From JBBDXS01 sp964418365 (lineage in GTDB: Bacteria > Chloroflexota > Dehalococcoidia > DSTF01 > RBG-16-68-14): DNA of 5,325 bases. Below the pieces are notes generated by a model. It saw only the letters and a program-made list of their open reading frames with translations, was not told the DNA's origin and did not search any database. The stretch covers positions 1-5,325 of the forward strand of contig CAYQLM010000136.1 of NCBI GenBank assembly GCA_964418365.1, given 5' to 3'. Within the stretch, counting starts at the first letter, position 1, and each line of letters starts with the position of its first letter. The translations under genes and the position numbers were made by a program. Of this stretch, positions 1 through 5,325 are shown one piece after another.

Positions 1-490
1 TCGCTATCGTCCTCGTGGCCAGCTCCCAGTTGCCCCGGATCAGCTCCGCGAGGCCACGCGCCTGGCCCGCGTCCATAACGTCGGCGCCGCGCGCGGACGG
101 GCTCCATAACATCAGACGGCAGACCTGCTCCGGGTAGCGAGCAGCGTAGGCGAGCGCCACGGCGCTGCCGTCCTGCCCCGCCATCAGGTCGACGTGCTCG
201 AATTCGAGCTGCTCGGCAACGGCGCGAAGGTCGGCCACCTGAGCCTCCAGCGAGAGGTCTTCCACGCTTCGCTGCGAGGCGCCCACGCCGCGCCGGTCGA
301 ACAAGCCCGTGCAGCGGTCCTGCGCCAGCGCCCAGTGGATCGCGCGGGTCGCGGGTTGCCGCCACTCCCACTCTTGAACCGCCGCCCACGAGAGAACGCT
401 GATGGCCGGCGTGCGGCGGCCCCCGCCGAGCGTCGAGTAGGAGATCCTCGTGCCGTCGGCACTCGTGCAGAAGCGGTACTGCGGCTCCAT
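1..490 (-). CDS. Alpha/beta-hydrolase-fold protein (gene D), N-terminal 163 residues, 3' end beyond the window
   Basis: I translated this frame by hand. It is open from an ATG at 490-488 to the left edge, giving 163 residues starting MEPQYRFCTSADGTRISY, the same N-terminus as the two upstream genes. FDRRGVGAS (residues 64-72) is the D-x-R-G-x-G-x-S segment of the alpha/beta-hydrolase fold, and VALAYAARYPEQV (111-123) is the helix after the nucleophile elbow. The elbow reads AGQDG (104-108). Counted back from the conserved AYAARYP, Gln106 occupies the catalytic Ser position; Asp107 is one place off. The domain is therefore probably not an ordinary serine hydrolase. No signal peptide or membrane segment is visible, so a cytosolic location is expected. 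The ATG shares one base with the stop of the preceding gene and has a good GGAGG, so coupled translation is likely. The C-terminal output domain is not visible: a cyclase by analogy with its neighbours, or possibly a LuxR-type HTH. Confidence 0.85.
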   Translation of the reverse strand, partial: MEPQYRFCTSADGTRISYSTLGGGRRTPAISVLSWAAVQEWEWRQPATRAIHWALAQDRCTGLFDRRGVGASQRSVEDLSLEAQVADLRAVAEQLEFEHVDLMAGQDGSAVALAYAARYPEQVCRLMLWSPSARGADVMDAGQARGLAELIRGNWELATRTIA

Positions 491-1833
491 CAGCCTTCCT
501 CCCGCCACCGCACCTCGTACAACCGCACCGGCTCCTCGAAGCCCTTCGGCGCCACCTCGCCGATGTCGGCGAACAGGAAGCCCTTGCCCGCCGCCAGCTC
601 GCGTACGACGTTCGACGCCAAGATCTGCCCCGCCGTCGCGTGGTCACAGATGCGACGCGCCAGCTGCACGCTCGTGCCGAAGAGGTCGGACTCCTCTGCC
701 ACGGGTTCACCCGCGTTCACGCCGGCGTGCACTTGGAGGTTGGCGTCGTTTCGCTCCGCCACCGCGCGCTGGATGGCCACGGCGCACTCCAGCGCGCCTG
801 ACGCCGTTGGGAACGAGGCCATGATGCCGTCGCCTGTGTGCTTGATCTCCGACCCGCCATGGGCGGCCAGCGCCTCGCGGACGATGGCGTTGTGCGCGCG
901 CACCAGCTCCTGAGCTCTTGCATCGCCGAGGCGTTGGGTGAGGGCGGTGGAGGCGGCGAGGTCAGTGAAGAGGATCGTAACGACCGACGCCGGCTGCAGC
1001 TCCTTGGCCGGGGCAGCGGCAGCGCTGTCCTCATGCAGGAATGCTAACACCGCTCTTGCTGTTTCTTCCGGGTTGTCCGAGAGCCACGTTCCTTCCAGCA
1101 CGGCCAGCCGAGCGCCCGAGATGCCGGCAGCGAGACGCCTCGCTGCGTCGATGCTCACTCGCTGGCCTGCTGCGTGGTGGATGACCAGCGTCGGCGATCT
1201 TACCTGCGCGAGCAGTTCAGTAGCGTCGAAGCCGCCGGTCGCGTGTCGTGTGGCGCTAGCCGTCTCGAACGTGGCGCCCTCCCGGAGGGCGGCTGCATAC
1301 CGTGCTCCTTCCTTTCCTGGCGACCACCCTACAAACCTGAAGGATTCCAGCTCCGTGTAGAGGTGCCAGTCGACGGCTGCAAGCTGCCACAAGATGCGCT
1401 CTTGCTCCGAGCGAAAGAAGTCGTCGCCTCGTGCGGACGTGTCAAGAAGGACAAAACGCGACACTCGCTCTGGATGACGGGCGGCGAACGCGATCGCCAC
1501 AGGCCCGGACTGGTACAAGGCGTGTAGAGCGAAGCGCCGTAGGTGGATGGAGTCCAGCACCCCTTCGAGGTCTCGAATGCGGGCCTCGAGGGAAAAGTCG
1601 GTCGCAGTGCGGTCCGAATCCCCGAAGCCTCTGTGGTCGAGCCTGACGGTCTTCCTGTCCGCTGCTAGGAGCTCGAAATAGTGGCGCACTCCAGGAAGCC
1701 GCCAGCCGACCAGCGAATGGAAATACGGTGCCGGAGGCATCATGACAAGCGGCGGCCCTTCGCCCAGCGTCCAGAAGGCGATGCTTACGCCGTCGCTCGT
1801 CTTCGCGTACTGGATCTGCGGCTCCATACTCAT
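490..1833 (-). CDS. Alpha/beta-hydrolase-like domain fused to class III adenylate/guanylate cyclase (gene C), catalytic triad lost
   Basis: 447 residues, close to the size and domain order of M. tuberculosis Rv1900c. Residues 1-265 form an alpha/beta-hydrolase fold (LDHRGFGDS at 65-73; PVAIAFAARHPERV at 111-124). An Ala/Pro-rich linker spans about 268-282 and a class III cyclase about 284-447. In the cyclase, metal-binding Asp291 (FTDL) and Asp335 (TGDG), purine-binding Lys331 and Asp383, and transition-state Arg394 are present; Gln390 replaces the usual Asn. ATP to cAMP is the likely reaction, since the Lys/Asp pair is the adenylate type. The hydrolase triad is gone: Tyr107 replaces Ser, Gly223 replaces Asp, Trp250 replaces His, judged against gene B. 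No signal peptide or membrane segment is seen. The ATG at 1833 overlaps the stop of gene B by 4 bases. The in-frame ATG at 1827 gives the MEPQ start shared with gene D and is better placed after GGCGGGA, so it may be the true start. Confidence 0.93.
   Translation of the reverse strand: MSMEPQIQYAKTSDGVSIAFWTLGEGPPLVMMPPAPYFHSLVGWRLPGVRHYFELLAADRKTVRLDHRGFGDSDRTATDFSLEARIRDLEGVLDSIHLRRFALHALYQSGPVAIAFAARHPERVSRFVLLDTSARGDDFFRSEQERILWQLAAVDWHLYTELESFRFVGWSPGKEGARYAAALREGATFETASATRHATGGFDATELLAQVRSPTLVIHHAAGQRVSIDAARRLAAGISGARLAVLEGTWLSDNPEETARAVLAFLHEDSAAAAPAKELQPASVVTILFTDLAASTALTQRLGDARAQELVRAHNAIVREALAAHGGSEIKHTGDGIMASFPTASGALECAVAIQRAVAERNDANLQVHAGVNAGEPVAEESDLFGTSVQLARRICDHATAGQILASNVVRELAAGKGFLFADIGEVAPKGFEEPVRLYEVRWREEG
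498..502 (-). promoter_or_regulatory. Shine-Dalgarno site of gene D
   Basis: The minus strand reads GGAGG, then seven bases, then the ATG at 490. The site lies inside the last codons of the upstream gene, whose TGA shares its A with this ATG (TGATG). This supports translational coupling and fixes the start of gene D at 490. Confidence 0.75.
499..981 (-). repeat. Cyclase-domain copy 1 of a diverged direct repeat
   Basis: Codes for residues 285-445 of gene C. It aligns without gaps to residues 296-456 of gene B (1833-2315), with 140 of 161 residues identical by hand count. In the one 82-base stretch I compared base by base, about 85% matched. This is an old duplication rather than a recent copy. 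Confidence 0.8.
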
Positions 1834-1840
1834 TCCCGCC
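1825..1840 (-). promoter_or_regulatory. Overlapping stop/start junction of genes B and C with two candidate start codons
   Basis: Reading the minus strand, GGCGGGA (1840-1834) is followed at once by ATGAGTATGG. The first ATG (1833) overlaps the TGA of gene B (1832-1830). The second ATG (1827) lies six bases after the purine-rich stretch and starts the protein at MEPQ like its paralogues. Either way the two genes touch, and ribosome re-initiation or coupling is expected. Confidence 0.6.
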
Positions 1841-3200
1841 AGCGCACCTCGTGTAGGCGCACCGGCTCCTCGAATCCCTTCGGCACGACCTCGCCAATGT
1901 CGGCGAAGAGAAAACCCTTGCCCGCTGACAGCTCTCGCACCACGTTCGACGCCAGAATCTCGCCGCTCCTCGCGTGATCGCAGATGCGACGCGCGAGCTG
2001 GACGCTCGTCCCAAAGAGGTCGGCGTCCTCAGCTACCGGCTCGCCCGCGTTGACGCCGATGTGCACGGACAGGTTGCTGTCGCCCCGTGCCTCGACGGCG
2101 CGCTGGATGGCGATCGCGCACTCGAGCGCGGCGGACGCCGTTGGGAAGCTCGCCATGATCCCGTCGCCGGTGTGCTTGATCTCGCTGCCGCCCTGCGCGC
2201 CCAACGCCTCGCGCACGATCGTGTTGTGTGCGCGCACCAGCTCCTGCGCCTGCGCATCGCCCAGCCGCTGCGTCAGCGCCGTCGACGACGCCAGATCGGT
2301 GAACAGGATAGTGACGAGGCCAGCGGGCGATGGGCGGGTGGCCGCCGCCTGCGGCGCCGGTTGCCCTTCCGATTGCTCTTCGCCTGTCAAGAATGTGCGG
2401 ACTACACTAGTAACCTCCGTGATGACCGCCGGATTGCTTGGAAAATGGCCACCGTCAAACGCATGTAGGCGTGCGTTGCGGATGCCCGCCGCTAGCTGGC
2501 GACCCATCTCGAAGGGAATGGCCTTGTCATCCTTCGCATGCATGACCAGCGTTCGCGCAGCGATCTTGGAGAGCAGATCCGTGACTTCGATCTTCCGGAG
2601 CGCATTGATCATGCCGGCCGCGTACTCGGCCGTCGCGCTCTCCCTCTGCATGCGGGCATAGTCCTCCGCATCAGGGGCTGGAGCGCCCGGGTTTAGCAGG
2701 CTCGCCATAGTGGTCGAGCCGAGACCCCACTCGGCGCGGATGAGGGACATCAGTGCTCCTCCAACGTCGGACTGGATCGCGGCCAGAGCGGATCCCGACG
2801 CGAAGGTCCCAAAGAGGATGAGGTGGGAAACCTTTCGAGGATACCGCGCAGCGTACGCGATGGCGACGGGCCCGCCTTCCGACGTCCCGCGGAGGATGAA
2901 CCTGCGCAGCTTAAGATCGTCAACCACCGCCTCCAAGTCGCGCACGCGAGCGTCGAGCGAGTAGAGGGACTGGCTAGCATGCTCACGGTCCGAGAGGCCC
3001 GTCCCCCGTTTGTCGTAGCGGACGACCGTGTAGTCCTGGGCGTAACCCTCGAAGAGCGCGCGGTTTATCGGGTTGTGCCAGCTCAGCTCCAGATGGCTGA
3101 TCCAGCCGGGCACCCAGACCATCGCTGGACCGTGACCAACCGTCGCGTACGCGATGCGGACGCCATCCGACGTTGTGCAAAAGCGTATCTGTTGCTCCAT
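1830..3200 (-). CDS. Alpha/beta-hydrolase domain fused to class III adenylate/guanylate cyclase (gene B), catalytic triad intact
   Basis: 456 residues with the Rv1900c-like domain order. The hydrolase domain covers about 1-272: YDKRGTGLS (62-70), nucleophile elbow GTSEG (105-109) with Ser107, the acid in HAKDDKAIP (Asp225, or Asp224), and His252 in DGGHF. The triad is complete, so esterase-like activity on an unknown small ester or lactone is possible. A Pro/Ala/Gln-rich linker spans 273-293. The cyclase domain covers about 294-456: metal-binding Asp302 and Asp346, purine-binding Lys342 and Asp394, transition-state Arg405, with Gln401 in place of the usual Asn. cAMP is the likely product. No signal peptide or membrane segment is seen, so it is probably cytosolic. 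The start is well fixed: an in-frame TAG lies at 3215-3213, with no start codon between it and the ATG at 3200. No Shine-Dalgarno is visible. The gene overlaps gene C by 4 bases and leads a B-C-D operon. Confidence 0.95.
   Translation of the reverse strand: MEQQIRFCTTSDGVRIAYATVGHGPAMVWVPGWISHLELSWHNPINRALFEGYAQDYTVVRYDKRGTGLSDREHASQSLYSLDARVRDLEAVVDDLKLRRFILRGTSEGGPVAIAYAARYPRKVSHLILFGTFASGSALAAIQSDVGGALMSLIRAEWGLGSTTMASLLNPGAPAPDAEDYARMQRESATAEYAAGMINALRKIEVTDLLSKIAARTLVMHAKDDKAIPFEMGRQLAAGIRNARLHAFDGGHFPSNPAVITEVTSVVRTFLTGEEQSEGQPAPQAAATRPSPAGLVTILFTDLASSTALTQRLGDAQAQELVRAHNTIVREALGAQGGSEIKHTGDGIMASFPTASAALECAIAIQRAVEARGDSNLSVHIGVNAGEPVAEDADLFGTSVQLARRICDHARSGEILASNVVRELSAGKGFLFADIGEVVPKGFEEPVRLHEVRWRE
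1833..2315 (-). repeat. Cyclase-domain copy 2 of a diverged direct repeat
   Basis: Codes for residues 296-456 of gene B and is the partner of 499-981. The two copies have the same orientation and start 1334 bases apart. Recombination between them would give one hybrid gene carrying the B hydrolase domain on the C cyclase tail. Confidence 0.8.
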
Positions 3201-3209
3201 GGCGCATCT

Positions 3210-3215
3210 ATTCTA
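3210..3215 (-). promoter_or_regulatory. Possible -10 element (TAGAAT) next to the start of gene B
   Basis: TAGAAT matches five of six TATAAT positions and ends nine bases before the ATG of gene B. Transcription from it would begin about three bases before the start codon, giving an almost leaderless message. That fits the lack of a Shine-Dalgarno site. I see no convincing -35 hexamer at 16-18 bases upstream, so this is a weak call. Confidence 0.3.
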
Positions 3216-3348
3216 CACAGCGCAAAGGCCCTTCGTGGGCGCTGACGGCCCTCTGCTTGCGGGGCTCGTGCTCAACGAATTCGGATCTGGCGGAGATGTC
3301 GTTGGGCAGTGGCGAATCTCGGCCGGAAGGAGAGCGGCTGCCTCCGTG

Positions 3349-3371
3349 AAAAAGGCCGCCAAAATGGCGGC
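3349..3371 (-). terminator. Rho-independent terminator
   Basis: On the minus strand, GCCGCCA and TGGCGGC form a perfect 7-bp stem (3371-3365 with 3361-3355) around a three-base loop. One C and then five T (3353-3349) follow. It lies about 270 bases after the stop of gene A and 148 bases before the ATG of gene B. It should end transcripts from A, or from the promoter at 3634-3606, before they reach B. It could also act as a conditional attenuator for the B-C-D operon. Being nearly symmetric with A5 on the other side, it would be weaker on the plus strand, where no gene feeds into it. Confidence 0.8.
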
Positions 3372-3397
3372 GATGGAGGTCAGAAATTGCATCTGGA

Positions 3398-3419
3398 GCG
3401 AGATGAGACTCGAACTCGC
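3398..3419 (-). other. tRNA-like T-arm motif in the gap
   Basis: The minus strand reads GCGAG, TTCGAGT, CTC..., which has the G53-TTCRANN-C61 signature of a tRNA T-loop. Only three of five T-stem pairs form cleanly. The following bases do give an apparent CCA (CGCTCCA, ending at 3395), but it is two bases too close to the loop. No 5' acceptor strand or anticodon arm could be found upstream. It is at best a tRNA remnant or an RNA tertiary-contact loop, and may be chance. The same bases can instead pair GCGAG with CTCGC. Confidence 0.25.
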
Positions 3420-3605
3420 GACCCCTTCGGCTGCGCTCAGGGCTAGCTCTCTGCTTGAGAAGCTCAGGCGACGCGTTTTGAGTCTGTTCGAATCTGTTTT
3501 GCCCGCGATTGGCCCGTCTTGGCCCTCAGCGTCCGGAGGGGTGAGCCCTCTGCTTCCGGATGACCGCCGGTCCCGAGAAGCAAGGGACTGGCTTCGAGCG
3601 TCTGC

Positions 3606-3634
3606 AGCTTACGCCGGTCTTGACGGTGTGTCAA
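3606..3634 (-). promoter_or_regulatory. Candidate sigma70-type promoter just after gene A
   Basis: A perfect TTGACA (3634-3629) is followed after exactly 17 bases by TAAGCT (3611-3606), a TAnnnT-type -10. It starts only a few bases after the stop of gene A. The predicted transcription start is near 3599. It would drive the structured gap RNA and, if the terminator is read through, genes B-C-D. TTGAC/GTCAA within it also forms a small hairpin (3634-3620), which has no T-run and is not a terminator. Confidence 0.45.
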
Positions 3635-3637
3635 TAG

Positions 3638-5325
3638 CTACTTGGAGCTCAGCGGTGTCCGCGCGACTCGAAATATGCGTTGCGTCCCGGTCAATCCCTT
3701 GAGCGACACTTCGCGCGCGTCCCCAAATTCGAACTCGCCCGCGCTGTCGGTTAGGTCCTTGAGCAGGGACGACACGAGAATCTCCCCACCCCTCGCTTGG
3801 TCGGCGATACGGGCAGCCAGGTTGACGTGGTGCCCGTAGAAGTCGTCCGCTTCCTTGATCGCTTCGCCGGTGTGGAGACCGATGCGCACCTGCACTGGCT
3901 CGCTGGCCACGCTGTTGTGGTCCGCCATGGCGCCCTGGAGGGCGATCGCGCACTGGAGCGCCCTGCGCGCGCTGCCAAACGCGATCATGAAGCCATCGCC
4001 CTGGCTCTTCACCTCGTAGCCACCGTGGGCGGCGAGCTGGTCGCGCACGATGGCGTTGTGAACGCGCAGGACGTCCATCCAGCGCTGATCGCCGAGGCGC
4101 TCGTTCAGCGGAGTCGAGCCTTCGATGTCGGTGAAGAGCAGCGTGACCGTGCCGTCCGGCGCGGCGTGGGTCCGCAGGTCAGGCCGTTCCGCGTGGATGG
4201 AGCGCGCAACGGCATCGATGGACGTTTTGAAGTCGCTGGAAGGGACGCCCTGCAGCTCCATCTTGAGCGCGAGCGCCCGCTCGACATACTTCGCCATTCC
4301 CAGTGCCTCGAAGACCGCGAGCGCCTGGTTCACCAGTCCTTGCGCTTTCTCTCCATCGCCGGGCTCGCCCCGTTGGCGCAGCATCTCGGCATAAGCAAAC
4401 TGGGTTGCAGCAGTCCAGGGTGGGGTACGAATGCGCTCGTTGAACGAAAGCGCTTCCTGGAAGTGGCGTTCCGCGTCTACCCAGTGGCCCATGGCCGCGG
4501 CCGCTTCTCCCAGCTGGAGGGAGGCGGAGCCTTGGCAGATGAAGGCGAAGCCGACCGTGACCTGACGTTGAGCGTACGGTTTCAGGATCTCATAAAGCTG
4601 CTCTGCGCGCCGTTCATCTCCCAGCCTGTACGCCGCGTTCGCCGCCAGTGTGATCGTCACGATCCACTGCGGGTCCTTCGGGATATCGGCGAAGTCGGCA
4701 ACGGCGAGGCGCTCGAACCACTCGCGCGCCTGGTCTGGCCGATCGGCGTCCAAATACAGGATCACGAGCGCCACCTGCCACGCGTCCAGGCCGGGCAGCT
4801 CCTCTAGGCGCTGAAGCACGATCTGCTCCAGCTCGCCCAACCGGCCCTGCGCCCAGCGGATCGCGTAGAACTGGGCCGAGAATGTACCTATCCAGCCGGG
4901 GTGTTGTGTGCGCTGCGCGATGGGACCGACCTCGATGACGCGGCGCTCCGCCTCCGCATAGCGGCCCTCCCTGGTCAGCAGCATCGCGTCCCAGAGCAGG
5001 CGCCAGCCGCTGAACGACGGCTCCCTCATTTGATCGGCGAGATCGCACGTGAGCGCGATTTCCCGCTTCACCGCGTCCATGTCGCCCAGCTGGGCCAGAT
5101 CACCGATGAGAAAGAGATGAGCCCAGACGACGTCGCTGCGACTGCCGAAACCGTCGGCAACCTCGACCAGCTCTCTGGCAACAGCGAGAAGTTCCTCCGC
5201 TCTTTCCGGTCCCTCCATCGCCCCATGGAGCGCACGGAGTGCGTGCACCCTTGCGACGCCGTCACCAGCGAGCTCCGCAACGGTCTTGGCCTCACGTGCG
5301 ATCGCGAGGCGTTGTTCACGCTCCG
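3638..5325 (-). CDS. TPR-type helical-repeat protein with C-terminal class III adenylate/guanylate cyclase (gene A), 5' end beyond the window
   Basis: 561 residues are visible. The frame has no stop between the right edge and 5248, so the GTG at 5248 is only an internal Val and the start lies outside. Numbering from that codon: residues 1 to about 345 are amphipathic helical repeats of TPR/MalT type (for example EGRYAEAERRVIEVG at 94-108 and DAERHFQEALSFNERI at 258-273). Residues 366-530 are a class III cyclase. All key residues are canonical: metal-binding Asp374 and Asp418, purine-binding Lys414 and Asp469, transition-state Asn476 and Arg480. Production of cAMP from ATP is expected, controlled by the helical region. 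Such repeats often follow an AAA/STAND ATPase domain, which would lie outside the window; that is inference. No membrane segment is seen. The gene ends at a TAG (3640-3638) and is separated from gene B by a terminator-bearing gap, so it is probably its own transcription unit. Confidence 0.93.
   Translation of the reverse strand, partial: EREQRLAIAREAKTVAELAGDGVARVHALRALHGAMEGPERAEELLAVARELVEVADGFGSRSDVVWAHLFLIGDLAQLGDMDAVKREIALTCDLADQMREPSFSGWRLLWDAMLLTREGRYAEAERRVIEVGPIAQRTQHPGWIGTFSAQFYAIRWAQGRLGELEQIVLQRLEELPGLDAWQVALVILYLDADRPDQAREWFERLAVADFADIPKDPQWIVTITLAANAAYRLGDERRAEQLYEILKPYAQRQVTVGFAFICQGSASLQLGEAAAAMGHWVDAERHFQEALSFNERIRTPPWTAATQFAYAEMLRQRGEPGDGEKAQGLVNQALAVFEALGMAKYVERALALKMELQGVPSSDFKTSIDAVARSIHAERPDLRTHAAPDGTVTLLFTDIEGSTPLNERLGDQRWMDVLRVHNAIVRDQLAAHGGYEVKSQGDGFMIAFGSARRALQCAIALQGAMADHNSVASEPVQVRIGLHTGEAIKEADDFYGHHVNLAARIADQARGGEILVSSLLKDLTDSAGEFEFGDAREVSLKGLTGTQRIFRVARTPLSSK

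Larger units (their letters stand above)
3349..3599 (-). ncRNA. Candidate structured RNA or long leader of about 250 nt, family unknown
   Basis: The 437-base gap (3637-3201) has no plausible minus-strand gene. Between a sigma70-like promoter (3634-3606) and the terminator (3371-3349) lie several hairpins in a row on the minus strand: GTCCC/GGGAC (3588-3570), GAGGG/CCCTC (3550-3536, with CCG/CGG outside it), GGCC/GGCC (3524-3511), a bulged 7-bp stem AGCTTCTC/GAGAGCT (3464-3445), CCCT/AGGG (3442-3423) and GCGAG/CTCGC (3419-3398). The last contains a tRNA-like T-loop. A promoter, successive stems and a terminator together fit a small RNA or a terminating leader. I do not recognise tmRNA, RNase P, SRP RNA or a known riboswitch. 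GC-rich spacers form hairpins by chance, so confidence is low. Confidence 0.35.

Noticed and set aside
194..913. Long plus-strand open frame (239 codons) opposite genes C and D
   Set aside because: It is antisense to conserved hydrolase and cyclase sequence, has low-complexity Arg/Ala/Pro/Ser composition and no recognisable domain. This is a usual by-product of GC-rich coding DNA.
3385..3480. A complete tRNA gene on the minus strand
   Set aside because: Only the T-loop is convincing. The T-stem has a mismatch, the apparent CCA is two bases too close, and no matching 5' acceptor strand, D-arm or seven-base anticodon loop could be found.
3349..3634. tmRNA or another known housekeeping RNA in the gap
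   Set aside because: No tag reading frame ending in an Ala-Ala type tag, no paired acceptor ends, and none of the conserved cores of RNase P or SRP RNA were seen.
3154..3702. 182-codon plus-strand open frame spanning the A-B gap
   Set aside because: It runs antisense into the start of gene B and the end of gene A and crosses the minus-strand terminator. Its translation is low in structure and shows no family.
3797..4807. 336-codon plus-strand open frame opposite gene A
   Set aside because: It lies fully antisense to a cyclase domain with all catalytic motifs intact. Its own translation shows no motif, so gene A is the real gene.
3638..5248. Gene A as a complete protein starting at the GTG at 5248
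   Set aside because: The same frame stays open with TPR-like helical sequence to the window edge, there is no Shine-Dalgarno at 5248, and the helical region would be cut mid-repeat.
1..5325. CRISPR array, insertion sequence or toxin-antitoxin pair
   Set aside because: No regularly spaced short repeats, no transposase motif with inverted ends and no small paired genes were found. The only large repeats are the two paralogous cyclase domains.

Overview
The window is GC-rich, densely coding DNA read entirely from the minus strand. It resembles high-GC, signalling-rich bacteria such as Actinomycetota or Chloroflexota. That guess rests on base composition and on the protein families (class III nucleotide cyclases fused to alpha/beta-hydrolase or TPR modules). 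No taxonomic marker gene is present.

In transcription order (right to left): (A) 5325-3638, the C-terminal part of a large TPR-type helical-repeat protein ending in a complete class III cyclase domain. Its true start lies beyond the right edge. (gap) 3637-3201, 437 bases without a gene. It holds a sigma70-like promoter just after A, a run of hairpins including one tRNA-like T-loop motif, a good intrinsic terminator at 3371-3349, and a weak -10-like element next to the following gene. (B) 3200-1830, an alpha/beta-hydrolase plus class III cyclase fusion of 456 residues. (C) 1833-490, a second fusion of the same type, 447 residues, overlapping B. (D) 490-1, the N-terminal 163 residues of a third alpha/beta-hydrolase-fold protein, overlapping C and cut by the left edge.

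B, C and D overlap by 4 bases and 1 base, so they are very probably co-transcribed and translationally coupled. B and C have the domain order of Mycobacterium tuberculosis Rv1900c. Their cyclase domains are about 87% identical without gaps (140 of 161 residues by hand count). Their hydrolase domains are only about 45% identical over the first 135 residues. B keeps a full Ser-Asp-His triad, C has lost all three residues, and D has Gln at the nucleophile position.

The main hypothesis is that the hydrolase folds in C and D have become ligand-sensing or scaffold modules. The B and C cyclase domains could form mixed dimers that combine two inputs into one cyclic-nucleotide output, next to a TPR-linked cyclase (A). 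The second candidate for something new is the structured, promoter- and terminator-bounded RNA in the A-B gap.
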